Below are positions 47,285 to 59,700 of a DNA stretch of 64,000 nucleotides, one piece after another (position 1 is the first letter of the stretch; every line of letters begins with the position of its first letter). The notes under the pieces are model-generated. The model saw nothing but the letters and a program-made list of their open reading frames with translations, did not search any database and was not told the DNA's origin. Location: the NCBI GenBank assembly GCA_029260075.1, contig JAJDDY010000065.1:34255-98254 (forward strand), read 5' to 3'. Both the position numbers and the translations under genes were made by a program. Source of the stretch: Phycisphaerae bacterium (GTDB taxonomy: Bacteria; Planctomycetota; Phycisphaerae; UBA1845).

Positions 47285-47704
47285 TCTTCCTCCGCTACCT
47301 ACGCAACGGGCCACAGATGAACGGTTTGTTGTTCAAGGAAGTTCCGTAGGGTGCGTCCCGGACGTACCATTACTGTCTGCACATTGTACGCGCGGGCCAC
47401 GATGGGACCGACGGCGGCGGGTGGCACGGGCAAGCTCGTTTCCCTATGCATGGCCACGCGCGCCGACGCGGATAAGCTGCGCTCACGCCACGGCACCCGA
47501 CTCAAGACCTCGCTCGGTCACGCGTCGGAAAGGAGTGCAAACGATCTATTGTGTCTCTAGGAGCGTTCCAATCATGCATTGACACCGAACGCCCTCCTCG
47601 CCGACTATTGCCTCCGGCGCACGGAAGAGGTGCGTCAGGGACGCACTCTACGCGACTGTCGTAGGTCTTGGACGACGTCGCCGCCTGTAACCACCACGTT
47701 CTGG
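47285..47704. other. non-coding spacer
   Basis: It contains GGGTGGCACGGGCAAGC near 47418, a motif that recurs in planctomycete spacers. No gene is recognised. Confidence 0.45.
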
Positions 47705-49123
47705 CTACAGGCAACGCAAGAATGCTACGACGTCTTTCTTTTCTTGCTCCGTCAGCTTCACTTCTGTAATCATGTTGAAGAACTCTACCGTGTCCTCCAA
47801 CGTCAAGAGACGTCTGTCGTGAAGATACGGTGGAGAATCTTTGATACCGCGCAGAGGGAACGTCTTGATCGGACCGTCACCGACAGCCATTCTGCCGTTG
47901 ACCATCTGCGGTCTGAAGAACCGTTCGGTCTGAAGGTTGTGCATCAGATTGTCGGTATAGTAGGGCGCAGGATGACATTCAGCACACCGCCCCTTACTGA
48001 AGAACACGTCTTGCCCCCTCAATTCAGATTCCGTGGCCGCGTCGCGCCTTAGCTTGCCGAAGATGTCAAGCTTCGGCGCCGGTGGAAAGTCGAACAGTTC
48101 CTCCATCTCGGCCATGAAGTGGACCTGACTTCCTCGGTCAAGGACGTTGACGCCCTTCTTCGCAGCGATGACATGATCGCCGTCGAAATACGCGGCCCGC
48201 TGCTCAAACTCCGTGAAGTCCTCGACCGTCTTCAATGCTCGTTGCGACCCGAACAGTCGTTGAATGTTCACTCCACGCAACGTGGGCGTGTCCAAGCCGT
48301 GACGAAACTCCTGCGGTCTAATGTCGCCAACCAGGTGCGTGGCGGCGTTGGTATGTCCGTTGACGTGACAATCGAGACAAGTAACACCTCGGTGTGGGCG
48401 TGCGGAACGGCGGTCTTCCGTCTGGTTGTACTGCTGTTGCGGGAAAGGAGTCACGAGCAAACGAAGCCCCTCAATTTGCTTTGGGTTCAGAATGCCGTTG
48501 AAGAGCTCGTAGAAGTTGTCGATCGTGACAACCTTGCCCTGCGAGACGTCACCAAGGTCAGGCCTTGTGGTGAGGTAGATTGCCGGCGGGTAGTCCGGTA
48601 GGAAATGCTTGGGCAGATCGTAGTCCAAGTCGAAGCGTGTCAGGTCGCGGGCTTCCTGCCGCTTGATCTCGTCGATGTGATGCTGTGGAAAAACCATACC
48701 GCCTTCCGCGTGATTCGGGTGCGGAAGCGGTAGGAATCCTCTCGGGAACAGATCCCTCTCGCGAATTTCTTGCGCCGTCATTGTGGCGAGTGCATCCCAT
48801 GTCACGCCCGACGGAAGCTTCACGCGGACGCCTGATTGCACAGGCTTTCCACGGGACATGGTGACTGCTTTCGCGGGACGGTCGGTGAGGTCGTAGCGCT
48901 CGTTCAGCAAATCCGTAGCGCGCTGCATCACCTGCTTCTTGGCCGCCGCCATCCGAACCATCGTGTCCTGGAAGGAATCTTTGATCGCGACGGGGGCGTA
49001 ACTCGTGGCGGTTTGGGCTACGGCGCTGGTCAGAAGCAATTCGAACGCGAAGACTACGATGGTTGCCCCAAGGACGCTCGCCGGCGCCCACGAACGCTGT
49101 CGTTCCTGGTCTCGTTTCATCAT
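47705..49123 (-). CDS. exported diheme cytochrome c (cytochrome B6 / peroxidase-like)
   Basis: This 472-residue protein has a signal peptide (about 1-37, ending SAVAQ). It carries two heme motifs: CLDCH near residue 250 and CAECH near 390, followed by YYTDNLMHNL and, near the end, LRGIKDSPPYLHDRR, typical of MauG/cytochrome c peroxidase relatives. It is likely a periplasmic electron-transfer or peroxidase-type protein; planctomycete versions are often named cytochrome B6. AAGGAAG lies five bases before the ATG at 49123. The frame is open to 49357 but that part is not coding. It is monocistronic. Confidence 0.82.
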   Translation of the reverse strand: MMKRDQERQRSWAPASVLGATIVVFAFELLLTSAVAQTATSYAPVAIKDSFQDTMVRMAAAKKQVMQRATDLLNERYDLTDRPAKAVTMSRGKPVQSGVRVKLPSGVTWDALATMTAQEIRERDLFPRGFLPLPHPNHAEGGMVFPQHHIDEIKRQEARDLTRFDLDYDLPKHFLPDYPPAIYLTTRPDLGDVSQGKVVTIDNFYELFNGILNPKQIEGLRLLVTPFPQQQYNQTEDRRSARPHRGVTCLDCHVNGHTNAATHLVGDIRPQEFRHGLDTPTLRGVNIQRLFGSQRALKTVEDFTEFEQRAAYFDGDHVIAAKKGVNVLDRGSQVHFMAEMEELFDFPPAPKLDIFGKLRRDAATESELRGQDVFFSKGRCAECHPAPYYTDNLMHNLQTERFFRPQMVNGRMAVGDGPIKTFPLRGIKDSPPYLHDRRLLTLEDTVEFFNMITEVKLTEQEKKDVVAFLRCL

Positions 49124-49865
49124 TTTTTCTTCCTTGTCTTGGTATGTGGAGGTTCGTTCTATTGACGCTTGGTACACGATGGCAAGTAGGTCAGGTTGAT
49201 ACCCCACTTTTCCTATGATCGACGATCTCTCCTCGATGTCAGGAAGATCGAATGCACTCGACCCGGGTCGATTCATGTCAAGGCAACCCGGACTGACGCG
49301 ACGATGCAAGTTCGACCACGGCCACAACCCGGGCCGATCGACGAATCCGAGTTTCACCGCGTTGAGGTGAGCATCGTCTTGACACCGACGGCATACGACC
49401 TCGTTTCGAATCCACTGTTCCCAACTTCGACGCTACCAGGTGCTTCAACGTGGCCGCGACCGGTGTTGGTCGGTCACGCCTCAATCGCGACCGCTTCGCG
49501 CAAGACAATCGTGCACGAAGCGCCCCGTGATCTGTTGTCGTCGTCCACATGTCGACGCACCGGTACAGTATCAACCGCCCCGACTTGCGCCAACCGCAAA
49601 GGCAGGTCATCGGCCTGTCCGCCCGACTGATCACACGCGTCCTACCGCCCGCGTGATGCCCGCGTCAACGGCGTACGACCGAGCAATTCACACGGTACAC
49701 AAAGAGCCAACAGCGTAGTGAAAACCGTATGAGTTGCTCCGGCGCGCGAGGGCGGATAACTTCTCCGGCGACGAGTCGCCACCTGACCTTCGGCGGGGTA
49801 TGGGGCGTGCTCGACCGCCGACCGGCCTCTGTTCGGCGGGCTCGCTTTGCGGATGCCGTTGCGTT
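49124..49865. other. long divergent intergenic region
   Basis: It lies between the minus-strand cytochrome and plus-strand carB. The carB frame is open back to 49734, but that part is Arg-rich and unlike any CarB N-terminus. I see no RNA or repeat; an attenuator for carB cannot be excluded. Confidence 0.45.
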
Positions 49866-52800
49866 ATGCCAAGAGACCCATCGATTCAGCGCGTGCTCAT
49901 CATCGGTAGTGGCCCGATTGTCATCGGGCAGGCGTGCGAGTTCGACTATTCCGGGACGCAGGCGTGCCGGGCGTTGGCGGAAGAAGGGATCGGGGTCGTG
50001 CTGGTCAACAGCAACCCGGCCACGATCATGACCGATCCGGAACTTGCGGACCGCACGTACATCGAGCCCATCACCCCAGAAGTCATCGACCTGATCCTCA
50101 AATGTGAGCACGATCGCGGTACGCCGGTGGACGCGCTGCTGCCTACGCTTGGCGGTCAGACGGGCTTGAACTGCGCGATGGAATCGGTCGAACAGGGGAT
50201 ACTTGAGCGGCATGGCGTGCGGCTGATCGGGGCTGATCGCGAAACGATCGCGCGTGCCGAAGATCGCGGGCTGTTCAAGAAAACCGTTCAAAGCGTGGGC
50301 GTTGATCTTCCTCGTTCGGGCATCGCCCACACGATGGAAGAGGCGCTAGCGGTCGTCGAGGATATCAAACTCCCCGTGTGCATTCGGCCAGCCTATACGA
50401 TGGGTGGATCGGGCGGCGGGATGGCCCGGACGCCCGAGCAATTCGACGCGTTGATCACGTCCGGGTTGTCGGAATCGCGCATTTCCGAAGTGCTGATCGA
50501 AGAGGATTTGACCGGTTGGAAGGAGTTCGAGCTGGAGCTGATGCGCGACCGCTTGGACAACGTCGTGGTCGTGTGTTCAATCGAAAACGTGGACCCCATG
50601 GGCGTTCACACGGGCGACTCGGTAACGGTGGCGCCCGCGCTGACGCTCACCGATCGTGAATATCAAAATATGCGCGACGCCGCGCTGCGCATCATTCGCG
50701 CGGTGGGCGTGGAGACGGGCGGCTCGAATATTCAATTCGCGGTCGACCCGAAGACCGGTCGTATGATCGTGATTGAGATGAACCCGCGCGTGTCGCGTTC
50801 GTCGGCGCTCGCGTCGAAAGCGACGGGGTTCCCGATCGCGAAGATCGCCACGAAGCTCGCTATCGGATACGCGATGAGCGAACTGCGTAACGACATCACG
50901 CGCGAGACGCCGGCCTGTTTCGAGCCTGCAATCGACTATTGCGTCGTGAAGATGCCCCGTTTCACCTTTGAGAAGTTTCCCGACGCCGATGAAACACTGA
51001 CCACCGCGATGAAGTCCGTCGGCGAAGCCATGGCTATCGGTCGGACGTTCAAGGAAGCGTTCCAGAAGTGCATCCGGTCGATGGAGATCAAACGTCCTGG
51101 ATATGGTCTTCATGCGGGTGATCGTCGGTTGAAGGCGCAGGCGTCGGACAGACTGGCTGTTGGGGAGGAAGCGGAGCTTTGGGTCGACGCCTTCGGTGAG
51201 CGCTCGGAAGTGCTCGCCGGTCGTGCCACGGGCACGTCACTATCGGAACCGCCGGCCGACGTTCGCGAGCACTCGTCGGATGAGTGGCCTATCCCCGACG
51301 CGATCCTTAAAGACAAGCTGTCCACGCCCTGCCAAGGTCGCCTTTATTACATACGATATGCGTTGATCCACGGCTGGTCGGTCGAGCGCATTCACGAACT
51401 ATCCGGTATCGATCCGTGGTTTCTCGATCAGATGGCCGAGCTGCACGAGTTCGAGGAGCGGCTGCTCGCGCTGCGCGTGACCAACGGCGCCGGTCTTCGC
51501 CTGACGAACGAAATTGTTGACACGTTTCAACTTGCGAAGCAGTTCGGGTACAGCGATGTTCAGCTCGCGTCCGCTTGGCGGATTGACACGACGACGCTGG
51601 GACACATCAAGGCGCGATTGGATCGAGCCAAGTACAAACTCGTCGACACGTGTGCGGCTGAGTTCGAATCGTGTACGCCCTACTACTATTCAACGCACGA
51701 ACGGCCGCTGGCGCAGGTGGTGCATAGCCCTGAGGCTGTGGCGGAGGTCCGGGCGCGCGGCGAGTCGGGCGGAACCATCGAGCTTGGGCAGGCCGTTAGA
51801 GGGCTTGGAATTGACTCTGCCTTTCGCTATCGGGCGTTGGATGAAGAGCATCTGCTCGTCGAGTCGCACGACGACGAGCTCGACGTGACCGACCGTCCCA
51901 AGGTGATCGTGCTCGGTGGCGGTCCGAATCGGATTGGGCAGGGGCTTGAGTTCGACTATTGCTGTGTCCATGCGGCGCAGTCCGCCAGCGAGCTCGGCTT
52001 CGAAACCGCCATGGTCAACTCGAATCCGGAAACGGTCAGCACCGACTACGACACGAGCGATCTGCTCTTTTTCGAACCACTCACGCACGAAGATGTGCTT
52101 AACATCTGCGAGCGACTCAACGGTCGCCCGTTCGACAACCACAGTAGCAACGGTCATGCGTCGCCGGGCTATCTGCGCGGCGTGGTCGTGCAATTCGGCG
52201 GGCAGACTCCGTTGAATCTTGCTCAAGGGTTAAGTGACGCCGGTGTGCCCATTCTCGGCACGTCGCCAGCCAGCATTCATCTCGCGGAGGACCGCGAACA
52301 GTTTGAGCAGATCGTTCGAGAGTTGGGTCTGCGTCAGCCGAGCAGTGGATTCGCTACATCGCGTGCGGAAGCCGTCGAGGTCGCGGAGCGACTTGGGTAT
52401 CCCGTGCTCGTTCGACCATCGTATGTGCTTGGCGGTCGCGGTATGCAGATTTGCAACCACGCCGGCGACCTGGTTCGATACATCGACGGCGCCTTGGTCG
52501 CGACGGATCGCGGCGCCCGTCTTGACGAGCGCAATCCCATCCTTGTGGACAAATTCCTCTTGGACGCGGTCGAAATTGATGTCGACGCGGTGAGCGACTA
52601 CGGCTATCCCGGTCGCGACGCCGCGGACGGCCGGTGCGATATATGTGGCATTATGGAACACATCGAGGAGGCTGGCGTGCACAGCGGCGATAGCTGCTGC
52701 GTGCTTCCGCCCTACTCGCTTTCGCCGGCGCTGGTCGACGAAATCAAATACCAAGTCAAGGTGTTGGCGCGACGACTCGGTGTGTGCGGCTTGATGAATG

Positions 52801-53621
52801 TGCAGTTCGCCATACAGGGGCGTGTGGTCTACGTGATTGAAGTCAACCCTCGGGCGTCGCGTACGATCCCGTTCGTTAGCAAAGCGACGGGTGTGCCGTG
52901 GGCGAAGATTGCCACACAGGTCATGCTCGGACGTTCGCTCGACGAAGCACTGGCCGACATGGGCATTACCGACGTTCGGATGCCGCGCCACGTGTCTGTT
53001 AAGGCGCCGGTGTTTCCGTTCAACCGATTCCCATCGGTGAACAGTAAGGGCTGCGTCGACTGTGTGCTTGGTCCGGAGATGCACAGCACGGGCGAGGTGA
53101 TGGGCATCGCGGAAACCTATCCCCTTGCGTTTGCCAAGGCCCTAGCCGGTGCCGGCACAGTTCTTCCTACGTCCGGTCGAGCGCTGGTGAGCGTGAACGA
53201 TCCGGACAAACCGAGAATCGTGCGGATTGTTCGCGAGTTGGTCGAACTGGGGTTCGAACTCGTATCGACAATCGGTACGCACAAACACCTGGCGGAGCAC
53301 GGCGTACCGAGTTTGGTCGTGTCGAAACACGCTGGCGAAACGAATCAATCTAGTCTGTTCGACGAAGCGGACGATTCGTGTCCGTTCCTGTTGGACTTGA
53401 TCGAGCGCCGCGAACTCGACCTGCTGATCAATACGCCGATCCATTCGGGAAGCGCCACCGAAGAGGGTCGCTGGCGGGCGGCGTCGATTCGCGTGGGTAT
53501 TCCTCTGATCACGACGCTGGCTGGGGCGCGGGCGGCGGTAGGCGCCATTCGGGCGATGAAGTCCAAAGAATTAACGGTGGCGGCTCTGCAAGATTATCTT
53601 GAAGTGGAGAGGTCCGCATGA
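49866..53621 (+). CDS. carB: carbamoyl phosphate synthase large subunit
   Basis: This 1251-residue enzyme makes carbamoyl phosphate from bicarbonate, ammonia and two ATP. The first ATP-grasp half starts [18 protein letters not shown] and has [12 protein letters not shown]; the second starts [17 protein letters not shown] and has [11 protein letters not shown]. The C-terminal MGS-like domain begins near [11 protein letters not shown]. It is about 170 residues longer than E. coli CarB. Extra segments lie at about 415-475, 611-676 and shorter ones near 755 and 920. ATG 49866 gives the canonical N-terminus. Its stop overlaps the carA start (ATGA). Confidence 0.95.
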   Translation: MPRDPSIQRVLIIGSGPIVIGQACEFDYSGTQACRALAEEGIGVVLVNSNPATIMTDPELADRTYIEPITPEVIDLILKCEHDRGTPVDALLPTLGGQTGLNCAMESVEQGILERHGVRLIGADRETIARAEDRGLFKKTVQSVGVDLPRSGIAHTMEEALAVVEDIKLPVCIRPAYTMGGSGGGMARTPEQFDALITSGLSESRISEVLIEEDLTGWKEFELELMRDRLDNVVVVCSIENVDPMGVHTGDSVTVAPALTLTDREYQNMRDAALRIIRAVGVETGGSNIQFAVDPKTGRMIVIEMNPRVSRSSALASKATGFPIAKIATKLAIGYAMSELRNDITRETPACFEPAIDYCVVKMPRFTFEKFPDADETLTTAMKSVGEAMAIGRTFKEAFQKCIRSMEIKRPGYGLHAGDRRLKAQASDRLAVGEEAELWVDAFGERSEVLAGRATGTSLSEPPADVREHSSDEWPIPDAILKDKLSTPCQGRLYYIRYALIHGWSVERIHELSGIDPWFLDQMAELHEFEERLLALRVTNGAGLRLTNEIVDTFQLAKQFGYSDVQLASAWRIDTTTLGHIKARLDRAKYKLVDTCAAEFESCTPYYYSTHERPLAQVVHSPEAVAEVRARGESGGTIELGQAVRGLGIDSAFRYRALDEEHLLVESHDDELDVTDRPKVIVLGGGPNRIGQGLEFDYCCVHAAQSASELGFETAMVNSNPETVSTDYDTSDLLFFEPLTHEDVLNICERLNGRPFDNHSSNGHASPGYLRGVVVQFGGQTPLNLAQGLSDAGVPILGTSPASIHLAEDREQFEQIVRELGLRQPSSGFATSRAEAVEVAERLGYPVLVRPSYVLGGRGMQICNHAGDLVRYIDGALVATDRGARLDERNPILVDKFLLDAVEIDVDAVSDYGYPGRDAADGRCDICGIMEHIEEAGVHSGDSCCVLPPYSLSPALVDEIKYQVKVLARRLGVCGLMNVQFAIQGRVVYVIEVNPRASRTIPFVSKATGVPWAKIATQVMLGRSLDEALADMGITDVRMPRHVSVKAPVFPFNRFPSVNSKGCVDCVLGPEMHSTGEVMGIAETYPLAFAKALAGAGTVLPTSGRALVSVNDPDKPRIVRIVRELVELGFELVSTIGTHKHLAEHGVPSLVVSKHAGETNQSSLFDEADDSCPFLLDLIERRELDLLINTPIHSGSATEEGRWRAASIRVGIPLITTLAGARAAVGAIRAMKSKELTVAALQDYLEVERSA

Positions 53622-54829
53622 TTGCGAAGCTTGCACTCGAGGACGGTTTCATCTTCACGGGTCGGTCCTTTGGAGCAGCCGGCACATCGACCGGCGAGAT
53701 CGTCTTCAACACGTCCATGACCGGATACCAAGAGGTCTTCACCGACCCTTCGTATTGTGGACAGATCGTCACCATGACCTTCCCGCTGATCGGTAACTAT
53801 GGCGTCAACGCGGAAGACTTCGAGTCTAAGGGCGCCGCCCTCTCCGGATTCGTCATCAAGGAATTACCTCGCCGTCCGAGCAACTATCGCTCGTCCGGGT
53901 CGCTGCCGGATTTTCTTCGTGAACATAACATCATCGGGCTTTGCGACATCGACACCCGCGCGCTTACGCGACGCCTGCGCATCCACGGCGCCGTTCGCGG
54001 CGTGATTTCCACCGAAGTGCTGGACGACGTTCGCCTCGTGACGATGGCGAGGGAAGCGCCGAACATGGCCGGGGCAAATCTTGTCCAGCGCGTCGCGGGC
54101 ACGGGGCTGCTGGTAGATATGAATACCGCAGACACTCAGGCTTCCGACTGGTCCGAACCGCTACCGTCGTTCAGCGCGTCTAATGGAGACGCAACCGAGA
54201 ACAGCGGGCACGTTGTGGTTCTCGACTGCGGAATCAAATACAACATTCTGCGCCACTTGCGGTCTGCAGGGTGTCGTGTCACCGTCGTGCCGGCCACAAC
54301 GCCAGCCGACGAGATTCGAGATTTGTCGCCTGATGGATTGCTCGTGGGCAATGGACCCGGAGACCCCGAAGCCGTACACGCGACCATCGCCACGATCGCG
54401 GAGTTGATCGGTAACGTTCCCATCTTCGGGATATGTCTGGGCCATCAAATGACGGCGCTCGCGCTGGGTGCGACGACATACAAACTCAAGTTCGGTCACC
54501 ACGGCGGGAATCAACCGGTGCTCAATCGATGTGCCGATCGCGTGGAGATCACGGCGCAAAACCACGGGTTCGCCGTCGACGCCGCCTCCGTCGAGAAGGT
54601 TGGCGGTACGGTCACCCATATCAATCTCAACGACGATAGCCTTGAGGGTTTCATCCACGAGGACAAGCAAGTCCTTGCGGTTCAGTTTCATCCGGAAGCA
54701 AGCCCCGGACCGCACGACTCCGCCTATGTCATTGAACGATTCGCACACGCCGTAGCACACGGACGCCGCATCGATACGGAGCTACTCAAGTTCGCCGCTC
54801 GAGCACCGGACGCTCAACACGTTGGATGA
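53618..54829 (+). CDS. carA: carbamoyl phosphate synthase small (glutaminase) subunit
   Basis: This 403-residue glutamine amidotransferase supplies ammonia to CarB. The N-terminal domain starts [16 protein letters not shown] with [16 protein letters not shown] near residue 30. The class I amidotransferase part has GPGDPEAV, the nucleophile Cys in [14 protein letters not shown], and the His/Glu pair in [11 protein letters not shown]. Its ATG overlaps the carB stop by four bases. The order carB-carA is the reverse of the usual carAB arrangement. Confidence 0.95.
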   Translation: MIAKLALEDGFIFTGRSFGAAGTSTGEIVFNTSMTGYQEVFTDPSYCGQIVTMTFPLIGNYGVNAEDFESKGAALSGFVIKELPRRPSNYRSSGSLPDFLREHNIIGLCDIDTRALTRRLRIHGAVRGVISTEVLDDVRLVTMAREAPNMAGANLVQRVAGTGLLVDMNTADTQASDWSEPLPSFSASNGDATENSGHVVVLDCGIKYNILRHLRSAGCRVTVVPATTPADEIRDLSPDGLLVGNGPGDPEAVHATIATIAELIGNVPIFGICLGHQMTALALGATTYKLKFGHHGGNQPVLNRCADRVEITAQNHGFAVDAASVEKVGGTVTHINLNDDSLEGFIHEDKQVLAVQFHPEASPGPHDSAYVIERFAHAVAHGRRIDTELLKFAARAPDAQHVG

Positions 54830-54949
54830 CTATCGATCGCGGCTCCACTCTGAGTGGCTTGACGGCGACGCGACGGCACGAGCAACGTCCGCACACATGG
54901 CGGCCGATAACGCTTCTGATCTCGAGGAACGTGCCTAAGAACTCTCTTT

Positions 54950-55022
54950 CGTAGCCGCGCCCGTATGGAACCGGTCCGGTTCCAAGTCCGACGACCGCTC
55001 CCTGACGGTCGCGGCTCGGTTC
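54950..55022. repeat. family A palindromic repeat, copy 10 (subtype A1)
   Basis: Arms GTAGCCGCGCCCGTATGG and CCGCTCCCTGACGGTCGCGGCTCGG. A1 flanks are CGTGCCTAAGAACTCTCTTTC on the left and TTCGAATCACGCCTTCCTAAACACG on the right; these outer ends are themselves inverted repeats. It lies in the 54830-55234 spacer, which has no gene. Confidence 0.88.
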
Positions 55023-55234
55023 GAATCACGCCTTCCTAAACACGACTGGCCCAGCGATGACGCCGTGAACCCGGCAACCAGCCCCCCCGTCACACACGAT
55101 ACGGCGTCCGAACAGACGCGATCGCGCTCGTTTCTCGACGCCAGCCATGATTTCCGTTATTTTTTGATCGGTCGGGATGATCTCGGAACATTCATACGTT
55201 CTATACCTCTAGTGGATAAGGGGACGGGTTGCGC

Positions 55235-55807
55235 ATGGAATCGGCAGTGGACGTTTTTCTGCGGCACATCAGACCGCAATGGACAGCCATGTACTCCGTT
55301 GCGCGGCGTTACACCGGCGACGAAGATGCTGCTCGCGATCTCGTACAAGAGACGCTGCTTCGGGCATGGCGCGGCTTCGCCCCGGACGACACACGAACCT
55401 ACAACCGATCATGGGTGTTTGTGATTATGCGAAGCGCCATGTTGGATTGGCAACGCAAGGTCGATCGGCGCATCACGATGGTCTCCACACCGTGCGGCGA
55501 GCTTACGGAACTCGCGCCGACGGATTCAACGGAACCGTTCGCACCGTTGCCGAACATGACCGAAGAGCGATTCCGGGAATTCCTGGACGACACGGTCGTG
55601 CAAGCGTTGGATGCGCTCGATCCGTCGTTCCGGGAAGTCATTGTGCTGTCGGTCGCCGGTGGATTGGGCTATCGCGATATCGCGGAAGTGATGGACTGTC
55701 CAGCGGGCACGGTCATGTCGCGTCTCTCGCGCGCGAGGCGTACGCTGCGCGAAAACCTTGCAAGCTATGCCCGACAGACTGGGTTTCTGAAGGAGTCGCG
55801 GTCGTGA
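55235..55807 (+). CDS. ECF RNA polymerase sigma factor
   Basis: This 190-residue sigma-70 protein has region 2 at about 10-80 (AMYSVARRYTGDEDAARDL, VQETLLRAWRGF, FVIMRSAMLDWQR) and region 4 at about 120-175 (LDALDPSFREVIVLSVAGG, then CPAGTVMSRLSRARRTLR), the SigE/RpoE-like form with an acidic linker. ATG 55235 is used; a TTG lies two codons before. The anti-sigma gene overlaps its stop (GTGA), so sigma and antagonist are made in a coupled way. Confidence 0.92.
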   Translation: MESAVDVFLRHIRPQWTAMYSVARRYTGDEDAARDLVQETLLRAWRGFAPDDTRTYNRSWVFVIMRSAMLDWQRKVDRRITMVSTPCGELTELAPTDSTEPFAPLPNMTEERFREFLDDTVVQALDALDPSFREVIVLSVAGGLGYRDIAEVMDCPAGTVMSRLSRARRTLRENLASYARQTGFLKESRS

Positions 55808-56634
55808 ACTGCGGAGACGTACGATCCTATTTGCACGCGTTCCTCGACAATGAGCTGGACGCACCGCTCAGCATCGACGTTCAGCGTCATCTGGACGGCT
55901 GCCACGAATGTGCGCGCGAAGCTGAAATCGAGCGATCTATAAGCAAACGGCTAGCCCAAGCCATTCGGTACGACCGTTCATCCTTGCCGGCGTTCTGCGG
56001 TTCGCTCGACGATAACATTACGTTTTCGACCGATGGTTGTCAGGAACAAGTTAGCGACACGAGCACTGAATACACCGCGCGCAACGGGGCGCGTATGGTT
56101 GCCGTGGCGGCGACTCTTGCGATCGTTGTCGGCGCAACCGGTTGGTTCATGTTCGGTGATCGCCACGAAGACCTGAGTCCCAGCCATTTTTCCGATCTCG
56201 TCGTAGCCGACTTCCAGCATTTTCTAGATGAAGGCAGCAAGCTTCAAATCGAGTCATCCGATCGGAGCGACGTGTCTCGTTGGCTTGAAAGTAAGACGCA
56301 ATTGGCCATGGCGCTTCCGGACTCATCCGATCCAAGATGTCGTTTGCTCGGCGGTCGCAAGTGTACGATCGCCGGCGCAGCAGCCGCCTTTGCGGTATAT
56401 GAGATGAACGGTGTCACGGCGTCGCTGGTGGCGTTGCCGTCACACTCAGCCGACCTTGAAAGCATGACCGCCGTGCAGTCACACGGTTCCACCCATTGGG
56501 TGGCGAAACGCGGAGCGTATACGGTGTTAGCCAAACGCCGAGGCGACCTGATCTACGCCGCCGCAGCGCAACTACCAATGGAAGAACTAACTTGTTTGTT
56601 GAAGAGCCGAAGAGACGAAAAGTCGAAAAACTGA
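55804..56634 (+). CDS. zinc-finger anti-sigma factor (ZAS type)
   Basis: This 276-residue protein opens with an anti-sigma zinc domain: HLDGCHECAREAE near residue 30 gives HxxxCxxC, the metal site of RsrA/ChrR-type ZAS proteins. One transmembrane helix lies near 100-118 (MVAVAATLAIVVGATGWFMF) and an extracytoplasmic sensor domain follows. It should sequester the upstream sigma factor. The GTG start overlaps the sigma stop, with AAGGAG eight bases upstream. The last residues (RRDEKSKN) are encoded by the start of a simple repeat. Confidence 0.88.
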   Translation: MNCGDVRSYLHAFLDNELDAPLSIDVQRHLDGCHECAREAEIERSISKRLAQAIRYDRSSLPAFCGSLDDNITFSTDGCQEQVSDTSTEYTARNGARMVAVAATLAIVVGATGWFMFGDRHEDLSPSHFSDLVVADFQHFLDEGSKLQIESSDRSDVSRWLESKTQLAMALPDSSDPRCRLLGGRKCTIAGAAAAFAVYEMNGVTASLVALPSHSADLESMTAVQSHGSTHWVAKRGAYTVLAKRRGDLIYAAAAQLPMEELTCLLKSRRDEKSKN

Positions 56635-56754
56635 AAAGTCGAAGAGTCGAAGAGACTCCCTATCCGGGTGTCTTAAGTTTGTGATTTTTCGACGTTTCGA
56701 TTCTTCGACGTTTCGACGTTTCGACTTCTTGATGTTTCAATATGTTGACGTTTC
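56601..56754. repeat. AAGTCGA / TTCGACGTT simple-repeat arrays in inverted orientation
   Basis: 56601-56656 repeats GAAGAG/GAAAAGTCGAA units. 56684-56754 repeats TTTCGACG units on the complementary pattern. The two arrays can fold on each other into a long imperfect hairpin. The left array encodes the end of the anti-sigma factor; the right array ends 21 bp before the RND gene. Confidence 0.8.
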
Positions 56755-56775
56755 CCAAAATGATGGGCCTATTGC

Positions 56776-59700
56776 ATGAGAGCGATTGAAGTAACCCTTA
56801 GGAACCCACACCTGGTCGTCGTACTCGTACTGGTGACCGCCGTGGTCGGTGTGCGTTCGATGATGGATATTCCGGCGGACCTTCTTCCGCAGTTCGACAC
56901 ACCTGCTGTGCAGATTGTCACGTTCTACCCGGGCATGCCGCCCGAGGTGATGGAGCGCGACATCATGAGTCGCCTCCAGCGCTGGACGGGACAATCCGTC
57001 GGCATCGAACACCAAGAAGCCAAGGCCATGCTCGGCGTGTGCATCGTCAAGGATTTCTTCCGCGAAGACATCAGCTTCGACACCGCCATGTCGCAGGTGA
57101 CGTCGTACGCCATGTCCGACATGTTCTATCTACCGCCCGGCACGGTCCCGCCGATGGTCATGCCGTTCGACCCCACGGCGTCCGTACCGCTCTGTCTGGT
57201 CAGTGTGTCAAGCCCAACGATGACGGAAAAGCAACTCTACGACGTCGCGTACTACGAACTTCGCAACCGGCTTCAATCGATCTCCGGCGTCATCGCGCCG
57301 GCCGTCTACGGCGGCGTGCTCCGTCGCATCTTGGCCTACGTAGACCCCATAAAGCTCGCGGCCCGCGGACTCTCACCCATGGACGTTGTCAACGCGATCA
57401 AGAAGCAGAGCGTGTTCATTCCAACGGGAAACGCCAAGTTCGGCGACATCGATTATCAAATCATCTCCAACGCGATGCCCGCCACCGTCGAAGAGCTGAA
57501 CGACATTCCGATCAAGGCGACCGAAGATGGCGTCGTGTTCATTCGCGATGTGGGCAGGGTCAAGGACAGCCATCAAATCCAGGGGAACAAGGTCCGCATC
57601 AACGGCAAGACGATGGCCTACATCCCGATCTACCGACAACCCGGCGCCAACACGCTGGAGATCGTCGATCGGATCAAGAGTCAACTGGCCCGCATCGGTG
57701 CCGACCTTCGCCAAACGAACAAGGACGCGGGCGACCTTGTTCTCGGCGTCGTTATGGATCAATCATCGACCGTACGTGCTTCCGTCAAGTGGCTACAGGT
57801 GTCCGCCGGACTCGGGGCACTATTGGCCGGGCTCGTCGTGCTTGTGTTCCTAAGAAGCATTCGTCTGACGTTCATCGTGTTCCTGGCCATCCCCATGTCG
57901 ATCTTGGCCGCATTGATTGGCCTGTTCATGACGGGGGACACGCTCAACAGCATGACACTTGGCGGGTTGGCATTGGCGATTGGAATTCTCGTCGACCAAT
58001 CGATCGTTGTGATCGACAACATCGTCCGCCACGTTCGGATGGGCAAGCCCACGACAATGGCCGCACTTGACGGCACGCGCGAAGTCGCCTTACCCGTGCT
58101 CGTCTCAACGGCTACGTTCATTATCGTGTTCTTCCCGATCATATTCCTCACCGGCATCCCGCGATTTCTGTTTCAACCGTTGGCCGTCACCGTCACGTTC
58201 GCCGTGGTCGCGAGCTTCTTGATCGCCATGTTGGTCATCCCGTCATTCACCGCCAAGCTGTTGAAGTCGCGGAATAACGGCTCGAACGCCAGCGACGGCG
58301 GACCGGAAGGACCACCCAACTGGTTCAATAGTTTGTTCGGGCAGATCATGACCATGCGGTACCTGATCGTCATGGGCGCTGTCGCACTCCTGGTCGGCGC
58401 CGGTTGGGTGGGTACCACGTTGGGCCGCGAGTTGTTTCCGGCTGTAGACTCCAACCAGTTTACGCTGTTCGTGCGCCTGCCGTCTGGAACGCGTCTGGAA
58501 AACACCGAAACCCAAATCACCAAAATCGAAAAGAGCATCATCGACGAAATGGGTACACCAGACCCGGACCCGGAGAACGAGCAGGATCCGGACTCCAATT
58601 TGCGTATCCTGATTTCCAACATCGGCGTGCTTATGGACTGGCCCGCCGCCTATACCCCGAACAATGGCCCCATGGATGCGTTCGTTCTAGTTCAAACGAA
58701 AGGTAAATCGAACAAGCCCAATACATTCGAAATCGTGAATGCACTTCGTGAGCGTCTGAACCGAGAGTTTCCGACCATCGATTTTGCGTTCGACACGGGC
58801 GGCATGATGACCGCAGCCATGAACTTCGGACTGCCATCGCCCATTCAGGTTCAAGTCAAGGGGTACGACCTTCACAAGGCCCAGCGGATTGCGAGGCACA
58901 TCAAAGAGATCATGCAGTCTGTTCCCGGAACGACGGATGTACGAATCGCCCAGCGGATTGACTATCCGCAGATCGCCATCAACGTGGATCGAGTCAAGGC
59001 GGCGATGCTCGGCTTGACACAGGACGACGTCATCAAGAACGTCGTGACCGCGTTCAACTCGAGCATCGGATTCGATCCGGCATTCTGGATCGCCGACAAC
59101 TTCAATCACTATTTCATCGGCGCTCAATACGCCGAGCACGCGATCGAGTCGATGGAGACTCTTCGCGACATACCCATCACGGGAACGAACAGCAAGCAAC
59201 CGGTTCCTCTGCGCAATATCGCCGACCTAAGTCGAAAAACCGGACCCGCCGTCGTCAATCACGATAACATCAAGAGAGTCACCGACGTCTTCGCCAACGT
59301 CGCGACGGGATTTGACAGCGGCAGCGTGGCCGACGAAATCGAGCGACGACTTCAAGATTCAAGCGTCCTGCAACCGAAAGCAGCGATGATTAAACGCGGG
59401 AAGATTTATGACATCGGCGGCGAATACGCTAAGAAGGGGTTCACGTTCAAGATCAAGGGCGAGACGGAAACAATGCGCAATGCGTTTAAGCAGTTCGCTA
59501 CCGGGCTGGCGATCGCGGGCATCTTGGTCTACCTCGTCATGGTCGCGCAGCTTCGATCGTTCTCCGTGCCCTTCGTCATCGTACTGAGCATTCCCCTGGC
59601 CATGATCGGCGTGGTCGCTGCGCTCAAGCTGACGGGCTCCAACTTCAACGTTCCGGTGTTCATGGGCGTCATCATGGTGACCGGCATTGTCGTGGAGTAC

